The position numbers and the translations under genes are program-made. Source: Candidatus Methanoplasma sp. (GTDB taxonomy: Archaea; Thermoplasmatota; Thermoplasmata; Methanomassiliicoccales; Methanomethylophilaceae). From it: a stretch of 9,004 bases of DNA. This document shows, piece after piece, positions 1 to 4,631 of this stretch (the stretch's first letter is position 1; each line of letters begins with the position of its first letter). The notes beneath the pieces were generated by a model. The model had not been told where the DNA came from. It saw only the letters and a list, made by a program, of their open reading frames with translations, and ran no database searches. The DNA is taken from assembly GCA_031288985.1 (NCBI GenBank), contig JAITQH010000073.1, positions 1-9,004 of the forward strand, written 5' to 3'.

Positions 1-819
1 GTCAAACTGAACAGGGATCCGTTCGTCCTTGCCACCGGAGCCTCGGAGACCGAACTCTTGGGAGACGTGAGGCACGACCCCTACGGCGGCCATGAGAAGC
101 TGGGGACCCCGGCCTATGAAAGGGTCATAGCCGGATCCATACACGAAGCGCACGAAGGCGTGCTGTTCGTGGACGAGATCTCGCATCTCGGAGCTTTGCA
201 GCGGTTCATCCTCACGGCGATGCAGGAGAAGAGGTTCCCGATAGCCGGGAGGAATCCCCAGTCCGCCGGCGCGGCGGTCAAGGTCGAGAACGTCCCCTGC
301 GACTTCATACTGGTGGCGGCATGCAACATACAGGATCTGGAGCACATACTTTCCCCGCTGAGATCCAGGGTCATCGGAGGCGGATACGAGGTGTTGGTGG
401 ACATAGCGATGCCGGACACCCCGGAGAACCGTGCGAAATACGCGCAGTTCGTCGCCCAAGAGGTCACGATGGACACCCGCATACCCCACGCCACCATAGA
501 GGCCGTGGAGCTGATAATCTCCGAAGGCAGGCTGCGTGCGAGGTCTGACAACCAAGTGAACGCCCTCACGCTGAGGCTCAGGGAGCTGGGCGGACTCATA
601 CGCGCCGCAGGCGACATGGCGGTCATGAACGGGGATCCCCTGATCACCGCCGAGCACATAAGGCAGGCGCTGAAGAGGTCCAGACCCGTCGAGGATCAGA
701 TAAAGGAGAGGTACGGATCGTACATGAAGGGGATGTCCAAAGACGTCTCCGGAGCTCAGAAGGAGACCTCTCAGTATTATCTCGGCAACGAACACTCCGA
801 CGACCAGATGTTCAACTGA
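1..819 (+). CDS. LonB-like AAA+ ATPase lacking the protease domain (5' partial)
   Basis: The frame is open to the left edge, so the start and Walker A lie outside; 272 residues are visible. Residues 21-60 resemble the archaeal LonB / Mg-chelatase-type AAA+ core: a GDVRHDPYGG segment, then GTPAYERV and Walker B GVLFVDEI (D58, E59). Sensor 1 is the Asn of VAACN (109), the arginine-finger region is SPLRSRV (119-125), and a helical lid with a sensor-2-like LRLREL follows (near 191-196). The end matches the LonB linker (SRPVEDQIKERY), but then only about 40 polar residues remain before TGA. The usual archaeal LonB protease domain with its Ser-Lys dyad, about 200 residues, is absent, and no other frame downstream supplies it. 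It probably acts as an ATP-driven remodelling or unfolding protein rather than a protease. The family assignment is firm for AAA+ and moderate for LonB versus MoxR/chelatase relatives. A strong terminator follows. Confidence 0.82.
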   Translation, partial: VKLNRDPFVLATGASETELLGDVRHDPYGGHEKLGTPAYERVIAGSIHEAHEGVLFVDEISHLGALQRFILTAMQEKRFPIAGRNPQSAGAAVKVENVPCDFILVAACNIQDLEHILSPLRSRVIGGGYEVLVDIAMPDTPENRAKYAQFVAQEVTMDTRIPHATIEAVELIISEGRLRARSDNQVNALTLRLRELGGLIRAAGDMAVMNGDPLITAEHIRQALKRSRPVEDQIKERYGSYMKGMSKDVSGAQKETSQYYLGNEHSDDQMFN

Positions 820-827
820 AACCCTTT

Positions 828-846
828 CGGGCCTCGGCCCGTTTTT
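828..846 (+). terminator. Hairpin plus T-run terminator of the AAA+ ATPase gene
   Basis: CGGGC-CTCG-GCCCG forms a perfect 5-bp GC stem with a 4-nt loop at 828-841, followed directly by TTTTT at 842-846. It begins 9 bp after the TGA stop. Archaeal termination depends mainly on the U-tract, and the hairpin makes this an unusually clear site. It separates the ATPase gene from the RHH/FtsZ unit. Confidence 0.75.
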
Positions 847-962
847 ATTCAATCCATATTTCGATCTCTGTCAGACATATATCCTTCCCGGAGAGGACGC
901 ATCAGGCTCTTCGCAGCAAAACATTCATTTATGGCCTATGCATTCCACCATATAGGAAGATA

Positions 963-981
963 AACAGGTTCACAGCCTGTT
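963..981. repeat. Inverted repeat AACAGG-N7-CCTGTT
   Basis: Perfect 6-bp arms (963-968 and 976-981) surround a 7-bp spacer, immediately before the middle TGTCNGACA site. This could be a second operator type or a stem in a longer upstream transcript. It lies about 60 bp upstream of the TATA candidate, so an activator or distal repressor site is possible. Confidence 0.4.
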
Positions 982-1001
982 CATTGTCCGACAGAAGGGT
1001 G

Positions 1002-1017
1002 ACAAAACAGTTTTTGT
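1002..1017. repeat. Inverted repeat ACAAAA-N4-TTTTGT
   Basis: Perfect 6-bp arms at 1002-1007 and 1012-1017 lie between the second and third TGTCNGACA palindromes. An alternative register, AAAAC-A-GTTTT, is also perfect (1004-1014). It sits 20-40 bp upstream of the TATA box, where archaeal activators often bind. Function is not established. Confidence 0.35.
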
Positions 1018-1036
1018 GTAAGGCGGTTGTCAGACA

Positions 1037-1048
1037 CTTATTTATATC
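1037..1048 (+). promoter_or_regulatory. TATA-box promoter of the RHH/FtsZ-like unit
   Basis: The AT-rich stretch CTTATTTATATC has the archaeal TATA form (TTTATATC at 1041-1048). Transcription would begin about 25 bp further on, near 1070, leaving a leader of roughly 35-40 nt with a Shine-Dalgarno-like GGAG at 1099-1102. A TGTCAGACA palindrome abuts the box on its upstream side. Confidence 0.6.
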
Positions 1049-1106
1049 CGTAAGCATATTGTGTTTTACTGCGAAGCCGGAAGGATGGGTCCGGCCTCGG
1101 AGTGTG

Positions 1107-1475
1107 ATGACCATGACCGAAGACGGTGCGAAGATAACATTGAGGATGGGCAACGAAGAGATCCAGATGATGGAAGACTTCATGGCCGACCGCAACATCG
1201 GAAATCGTTCAGACTTCATCAGAGATGCGATCAGGGGCTACATCGAGTCCGAAAGGAACGACGGCCCCGGTGCGGGAGCCGAAGACGGACTGTTCGTCCG
1301 TCTCACGGAGGTCCAGAAGGGAACGCTTGAGCTGCTGGCGCAGGATGGGATGTGCGTCAGCGCGGAGGAGTATGCGCGCAAGTGCATACTCGACCGGATA
1401 ATCCCGGCAGACGCGGAGAAAGACGCGGTCAGCCGGGCCTTCCAAGCGTCATACATGGCCTCTAAAATGAAGTAA
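1107..1475 (+). CDS. CdrS-like ribbon-helix-helix regulator, probably with tandem RHH modules
   Basis: 122 residues from ATG 1107; ATG 1113 (120 residues) is an alternative, since GGAG at 1099-1102 lies 4 or 10 nt away. The open frame extends upstream to 984, but that stretch contains the promoter. Residues 8-47 are a classic RHH fold: strand AKITLRMG, helix A NEEIQMMEDF, turn GNRSD, helix B FIRDAIRGYI. Such proteins bind DNA as dimers through the strand. Residues about 61-97 repeat the same plan (strand LFVRLTE, helix, turn, helix EEYARKCILDRI), suggesting a second, diverged RHH module joined by a Gly-rich linker. In haloarchaea the RHH protein CdrS is encoded beside ftsZ2 and controls it. 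The FtsZ-homologue neighbour here, 76 nt downstream with no clear promoter between, suggests the same role. The repeated palindromes upstream may be its own operators (inference). Confidence 0.82.
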   Translation: MTMTEDGAKITLRMGNEEIQMMEDFMADRNIGNRSDFIRDAIRGYIESERNDGPGAGAEDGLFVRLTEVQKGTLELLAQDGMCVSAEEYARKCILDRIIPADAEKDAVSRAFQASYMASKMK

Positions 1476-1509
1476 AGTCAGAATGGGATGGGATCCGGCG
1501 GGGATGGGA

Positions 1510-1525
1510 TGCGTGTTCGCACGTA
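1510..1525 (+). promoter_or_regulatory. TTCG tetraloop hairpin in the RHH-FtsZ intergenic leader
   Basis: GCGTG-TTCG-CACGT pairs over 1511-1524 (one G-T wobble) and T1510-A1525 extends it. It lies 26 nt upstream of the FtsZ-like start and would be present in a bicistronic transcript. A 10-bp direct repeat GGGATGGGAT precedes it (1485-1494 and 1501-1510). It may stabilise the mRNA or alter translation of the second gene. The closing pair is G-C rather than the especially stable C-G. Confidence 0.4.
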
Positions 1526-1551
1526 CTTCGCCGAGAAAACACTTTGGAAGC

Positions 1552-2268
1552 ATGGGGATGCACAAAATGGCAAACGAAACGACGATGGAACCGCGCATTG
1601 CGGTGATAGGAATTGGCGGTGCAGGCTGCACAGTGACCGAAAGGTTCTACAACAGCCTGTGCTCCGTCGATACGATTGCCATAAACACTGACAAAGACGC
1701 TCTGTCCGCCATCTCGGCGGACAAGAGGATCTACATATGCAAGTCTGTGACGAAGGGAGAAGGCACCAAAGGCGACAGGATCCTTGGCAAGAAATGCGCC
1801 CGCGCGCATGAGGAAGACATCTCCAAAGCGCTGGAAGGCAGCAACATCGCCTTCATAATTGCAGGCATGGGCGGAGGCACCGGCACCGGGGCCGCGTCCG
1901 TCGTCGCAGAGATATGCAGCAGGATGAATATCATGACGTTCGCAGTGGCGATCAATCCGTTCTCTTTCGAATCCTCCAGATTGGGAACGGCCGCCGAGGG
2001 CCTCAGGGCGCTCAGGGCGGTATGCCCCTCCACTTTCGTCGTGGAGAACGACAGGATACTTGCCGCGATGCCCGATGCGACCATGTCGCGGGCGTTGGAC
2101 GCCGTCAACAACAGCATCATGGATTTTGTGATGCGCATGAAGGACAGACTGTCCGAGATGCTCGGGAACGAGGCGGCGTCCGTGCGGATCGAAAAGGCGT
2201 GCGAAAGCGCGGTGCCTTCGGCATCCTTTGCGGTCTCCGAACCCCGGGCCGGCCCCGGCGGACACTGA
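1552..2268 (+). CDS. GTPase-domain-only FtsZ homologue lacking the T7 loop and C-terminal domain
   Basis: 238 residues from ATG 1552; ATG 1558 (GGAAG 7 nt upstream) or 1567 are also possible, while 1483 would include a hairpin-forming leader. FtsZ nucleotide-binding elements appear in order: T1 GIGGAG (20-25), T2 INTD (44-47), T3-like KGEGTKGDRILG (68-79), tubulin/FtsZ signature GGGTGTG (107-113), T5 NPFSFE (135-140), T6 VENDRIL (164-170), then helix H7 (about 178-204). Canonical FtsZ continues with the T7 loop (GxxNxDxxD), whose acidic residues activate the neighbour's GTP, and a second domain. Here a 30-residue Ala/Pro/Gly-rich tail ends the protein. Only 74 bp separate this stop from the next gene, so no frameshifted second domain is hidden there. 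It should bind GTP but cannot complete a neighbour's active site. Likely cotranscribed with the RHH gene. A modulator or cap of canonical FtsZ is an inference. Confidence 0.85.
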   Translation: MGMHKMANETTMEPRIAVIGIGGAGCTVTERFYNSLCSVDTIAINTDKDALSAISADKRIYICKSVTKGEGTKGDRILGKKCARAHEEDISKALEGSNIAFIIAGMGGGTGTGAASVVAEICSRMNIMTFAVAINPFSFESSRLGTAAEGLRALRAVCPSTFVVENDRILAAMPDATMSRALDAVNNSIMDFVMRMKDRLSEMLGNEAASVRIEKACESAVPSASFAVSEPRAGPGGH

Positions 2269-2306
2269 CGACCCTGCGCATCCGCACCATTATCGGCGGC
2301 TTGCGC

Positions 2307-2322
2307 AAAAGAGGTTTTATCT
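2307..2322 (+). promoter_or_regulatory. Leaderless promoter of the Isf-like gene
   Basis: A purine-rich BRE-like AAAAGAGG (2307-2314) precedes TTTTATCT (2315-2322). The box centre is about 25 bp upstream of ATG 2343, so the predicted transcription start coincides with the start codon. No Shine-Dalgarno is seen before this ATG, consistent with a leaderless mRNA. It also shows that the flavoprotein gene need not belong to the RHH/FtsZ transcript. Confidence 0.6.
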
Positions 2323-2342
2323 GCCGCACGGCATGACGTGCC

Positions 2343-2921
2343 ATGAAGGTCGTGGCCCTCAACGGCAGCCCGAGGCTCCTCGGGAACACCAGCAACGTTC
2401 TCAACGACGTATTGGACGAGATAGAGAAGGACGGCATCGAGACGGAGCAGATACAGCTTTACGAGTTCGATTTCGCCCAATGCAACGACTGCAGGTCCTG
2501 CGAGATGAGGGGGGACGGCAGATGCATAATAGAAGATGGCCTGAACGAGGTCGTGGACAAGCTGAGGGCGGCCGACGGCGTCATATTGGCGTCTCCCGCA
2601 TACTTTGGAGGATGCTCCTCCCAGATGAAGATATTCTTGGAGAGGGCGGGGCTTGCGCTTGACAAAGGGGATCGCGGACTCAGAAGGAAGGCGGGCGCGG
2701 CGGTATCCGTCGCCGCTCACGACGGAGGGGACGCGGCGTACGGAGAACTGACCGGATGGCTCCTGCGGATGGGGTTCCTCGTTGTGGGTTCGAACCCCAT
2801 GCCGATCCTGAGGGCGCTGAACTCTCCCCGCTACTTGGAAGACAAAGAAGGCATGAAAGGGGTTGTCGCCCAGGCCAAGGACCTCGCTTGGGCAGTGCTC
2901 CTTCTGAACGGCTTGGCCTGA
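2343..2921 (+). CDS. Iron-sulfur flavoprotein (Isf-like), NAD(P)H-dependent FMN reductase family
   Basis: 192 residues. The N-terminal LNGSPRLLGNTS (6-17) is the flavodoxin-like FMN phosphate-binding loop. A compact cysteine cluster CNDCRSC...C (Cys47, 50, 53, 61; CX2CX2CX7C) matches the motif that carries the 4Fe-4S cluster in methanogen Isf. SPAYFGGCSSQMKIFLER (84-101) is the typical segment contacting the flavin in this family. Isf proteins pass electrons between ferredoxin and acceptors such as O2 or H2O2 in the cytoplasm and are linked to oxidative-stress handling. The exact substrate cannot be read here. Length fits the family. The gene is transcribed from its own leaderless promoter, and its TGA stop abuts that of the convergent neighbour. 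Confidence 0.85.
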   Translation: MKVVALNGSPRLLGNTSNVLNDVLDEIEKDGIETEQIQLYEFDFAQCNDCRSCEMRGDGRCIIEDGLNEVVDKLRAADGVILASPAYFGGCSSQMKIFLERAGLALDKGDRGLRRKAGAAVSVAAHDGGDAAYGELTGWLLRMGFLVVGSNPMPILRALNSPRYLEDKEGMKGVVAQAKDLAWAVLLLNGLA

Positions 2922-3644
2922 TCAGAAGAAGTAGAATCCGCATCCTTCGGACGAGGATATCTTCGCCACGGCTTCCAGCCTTTCCAGCGGACCGCTGTAT
3001 CTCCGGACCATGACCTTGCCCTCCTCAGGGAGGGCGGCCGTCAGGATCGGGATCTCTTCCAGAAGCCGCGCGGCATCCGCAGGGGAATATATCCTTCCGC
3101 TTTTGACGCCTTCCGGCACCGATGCCGTCACGGCGCATCCGCGTCTGCCGGCGATCTCGGGCAACAGGCTGTTGTCGGGTCCGAAGGGGCCTATGCATCC
3201 TCTTCCTTTGTCCCATGACAGGGGGCATTCGGCGCACATATCCTTCATCTCGTCGAACGAGACGAGATCCCATCCCGTGAGGCGGTCCTCTTTCTTCGAG
3301 GACGCAACGGCCTCCGCCTTCGCATCGGCGTCCGCGTTTGCGACGTCCACCCAGCCGGTGGGGATCTTCTCGGAAAGCTTCTCAAGCGCCGCCAGGTCGT
3401 CTCCGTTCTTCACTTTGTCGAGATATACCGCGTCGGTCTCCGCATTGATGCGGTTGCGCTTTATGAACGCTTCCCAGTCGCCCACGGCCGCCTTTGCGGC
3501 GTCGAGGCTTACGACGCAGTCGTACTCGGCCAGACCGCCGAAGCGCGTCGGATCTTCCGACCGAACCTTCAGAACGTCGGTCTTGAGCTCCCTGCAGAGC
3601 GCGCCTTTGGCGTCGGTCTCACAAATTCCTATGCTGATTCCCAT
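2922..3644 (-). CDS. Unrecognised cysteine-containing protein, possible metal or Fe-S site
   Basis: 240 residues with eight cysteines (8, 17, 43, 137, 140, 150, 170, 235). I do not recognise the family. The most motif-like part is 137-170: Cys-Ala-Glu-Cys-Pro-Leu-Ser-Trp, then Cys-Ile-Gly-Pro-Phe-Gly-Pro-Asp-Asn-Ser and a final Gly-Cys, that is CX2CX9CX19C. This could bind zinc or an iron-sulfur cluster. The middle (about 70-120) is charged and Ala/Asp/Lys-rich, probably a linker, and divides an N-terminal alpha/beta-looking half from the cysteine half. There is no signal peptide or membrane segment. The start is well supported: GGAG lies 6 nt upstream of ATG on the minus strand. An overlapping plus-strand frame (3010-3648) is rich in Ser/Arg/Pro and looks like its shadow. 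A redox role beside the flavoprotein is only a guess. Confidence 0.7.
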   Translation of the reverse strand: MGISIGICETDAKGALCRELKTDVLKVRSEDPTRFGGLAEYDCVVSLDAAKAAVGDWEAFIKRNRINAETDAVYLDKVKNGDDLAALEKLSEKIPTGWVDVANADADAKAEAVASSKKEDRLTGWDLVSFDEMKDMCAECPLSWDKGRGCIGPFGPDNSLLPEIAGRRGCAVTASVPEGVKSGRIYSPADAARLLEEIPILTAALPEEGKVMVRRYSGPLERLEAVAKISSSEGCGFYFF

Positions 3645-3659
3645 TTGAATCTCCTGAAC

Positions 3660-3694
3660 GGACGAACCGTCGTCCTCTTGAGAGGAAGAGGACG
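3660..3694. repeat. Two overlapping perfect inverted repeats in the divergent intergenic region
   Basis: Arms CGTCCTCTT (3671-3679) and AAGAGGACG (3686-3694) are a perfect 9-bp inverted repeat with a 6-bp spacer. A second one, GGACGA-N4-TCGTCC, covers 3660-3675 and overlaps it. They lie between the putative TATA box and the start of the minus-strand gene, and about 90-120 bp upstream of the PUA operon. As DNA they would make a repressor site at the minus-strand transcription start. As RNA the first would fold into a strong hairpin in the leader. Confidence 0.5.
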
Positions 3695-3702
3695 CTCTTT
3701 AA
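3695..3702 (-). promoter_or_regulatory. Candidate TATA box for the cysteine-containing protein gene
   Basis: On the minus strand the sequence reads TTAAAGAG, placing the transcription start near 3674 and giving a leader of about 30 nt with a GGAG Shine-Dalgarno. The rest of 3645-3780 holds the dyads just upstream and only a weak TATA-like stretch (CTATGATAA near 3747-3755) for the divergent PUA operon. Confidence 0.4.
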
Positions 3703-3780
3703 CCTGTCGCCTTAGGGATCGGTGCAAAACGCCCGAAGACGGCGAAACTATGATAACGGCTACGGCGATGAGGCGGACGC

Positions 3781-4272
3781 ATGGCAGACATAAGGATCCG
3801 CAAGAGGAAGAGGATGAGGTCCAAGGAGGTCAAACCCCTCTCCCAAGAACTGGAGAGCATGCTGGGAGCGCATGTGTTCGGAGAGGACGACGCGGTGGAC
3901 CGCGCCGAGAGCACTGATTTCGATCTGCTGTTCGTAGGCAATGACATACTCGGCCTGATAATCGAAGAAAGGCCGTTCCTGACCGTCCGGGGCATCTTGA
4001 AATATCGACCGCCGAAGAGGTTCGTGACCGTGGACATGGGCGCGGTCCCGTTCATAACCAACGGGGCGGACTGCATGGGTCCGGGCATAGTCGACGCAGA
4101 CCCTGATATAGAGGCCGGCGACATGGTTTGGATAAGGGACGCCAACAACAAAGTGCCATTGGCCATAGGCGTGTCGGACCGCTCGGGAAAGGAACTCCTT
4201 GAGAAGAAGGCGGGGAAAGCGATAAAGACGATCCACAACGTGGGCGACAAGCTCTGGAAGTCGGGAGAATAA
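3781..4272 (+). CDS. PUA-domain RNA-binding protein, archaeal MCT-1-like
   Basis: 163 residues. The basic N-terminus (IRIRKRKRMRSKEVKPL) and residues to about 75 match the pre-PUA domain of archaeal MCT-1-like proteins, including the FLTVRGIL stretch. The PUA domain covers about 80-155: VDMGAVPFITNGADCMGPGIVDAD, EAGDMVWI, VPLAIG and a closing HNVGDKLW. Eukaryotic relatives (MCT-1, and the PUA part of eIF2D) act on ribosomes in initiation and recycling. The archaeal proteins are taken to bind RNA or ribosomes, but the role is not settled. GAGG lies about 7 nt upstream of the start. It is the first gene of a three-gene operon and ends 1 nt before sepF, a spacing that suggests translational coupling. 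Confidence 0.88.
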   Translation: MADIRIRKRKRMRSKEVKPLSQELESMLGAHVFGEDDAVDRAESTDFDLLFVGNDILGLIIEERPFLTVRGILKYRPPKRFVTVDMGAVPFITNGADCMGPGIVDADPDIEAGDMVWIRDANNKVPLAIGVSDRSGKELLEKKAGKAIKTIHNVGDKLWKSGE

Positions 4273-4273
4273 G

Positions 4274-4630
4274 ATGTTCGGCAGGCGGAAGAAACAGAGA
4301 GCGCAGGAGCCTCGGAACGCATTCGTGGATCTGGACGGCTTCCCTGTGGACTCCGCCGCGCCGTCCGGCTTCAGAGTGAGGGTGGTGGAGACCACGTCCT
4401 ACGGCGATCTGAAGCCCATAGCGGACATGGCCCGAGGAGGGAACGTGGTCGTCATGGACACTACGAACTTCGCCGACGGGGATGACGCGAAGAGGAAGAT
4501 GGCAACGTACCTCTCGGAGATGGCCCGCGACATGGGCGGCGGCTTCTCCGTGATATCCGACAGGCTGATGGTCGTAAGCCCCGGAGGATGGGGCATCGAC
4601 CGGTGCCGCATCGCAAGAAGGGAGAAGTGA
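4274..4630 (+). CDS. sepF: Cell division protein SepF (archaeal)
   Basis: 118 residues. The SepF (DUF552) core spans about 33-107: VRVVETTSYGDLKPIADMARGG, NVVVMDTTNF, an Asp/Lys-rich helix, the MGGGFSVI turn and LMVVSPGGWGID. SepF dimers link FtsZ to the cytoplasmic membrane and are the main FtsZ anchor in archaea without FtsA. The N-terminus is MFGRRKKQR followed by a short linker. It is cationic but a short, weak version of the usual amphipathic membrane-targeting helix, so membrane binding may rest on charge plus Phe2. GGAG lies 6 nt before ATG, inside the end of the upstream gene. It is sandwiched at 1-nt distances between the PUA and HD genes, and the FtsZ homologue lies about 2 kb upstream. 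Confidence 0.9.
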   Translation: MFGRRKKQRAQEPRNAFVDLDGFPVDSAAPSGFRVRVVETTSYGDLKPIADMARGGNVVVMDTTNFADGDDAKRKMATYLSEMARDMGGGFSVISDRLMVVSPGGWGIDRCRIARREK

Positions 4631-4631
4631 C

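Larger units (their letters stand above)
869..1036. promoter_or_regulatory. Three TGTCNGACA palindromes, candidate operator sites
   Basis: The 9-bp palindrome TGTCNGACA occurs at 869-877 (centre A), 985-993 (centre C) and 1028-1036 (centre A). All three lie in the noncoding region before the RHH/FtsZ-like genes. The last copy ends about 4 bp before the proposed TATA box, where bound protein would block TBP/TFB. I noticed no other copy in the window by eye. Short repeated palindromes are typical for RHH dimers, so autoregulation by the downstream RHH protein is a natural inference. No binding has been shown here. Confidence 0.55.

Noticed and set aside
984..1106. Upstream extension of the RHH reading frame
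   Set aside because: It covers the TATA box and two TGTCNGACA palindromes, and its residues do not resemble any RHH N-terminus.
820..1106. Lon protease domain displaced by a frameshift or split gene
   Set aside because: A strong terminator follows the stop at once, and the next 280 bp hold no Ser-Lys protease motif in any frame.
1483..1551. Extended FtsZ-like start at ATG 1483
   Set aside because: The added 23 residues do not resemble an FtsZ N-terminus, and the DNA forms a hairpin and direct repeat. ATG 1552 or 1558 has a better ribosome-site context.
2160..2342. FtsZ C-terminal domain hidden by a frameshift
   Set aside because: I examined the other frames: none shows a T7 (NxDxxD) motif, and there are only 74 bp before the next gene.
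1731..2720. Long minus-strand open frames across the FtsZ-like and flavoprotein genes
   Set aside because: They mirror two confidently identified genes and show no recognisable motifs; high GC makes such shadow frames long.
3285..3303. GTCCTC-N7-GAGGAC dyad inside the cysteine-protein gene
   Set aside because: It echoes the promoter dyad but lies in coding sequence in a GC-rich genome, with only 6-bp arms; chance is likely.
3010..3648. Plus-strand open frame opposite the cysteine-containing protein
   Set aside because: It is Ser/Arg/Pro-rich with no domain. The minus-strand frame has a good Shine-Dalgarno site and motif-like cysteines.
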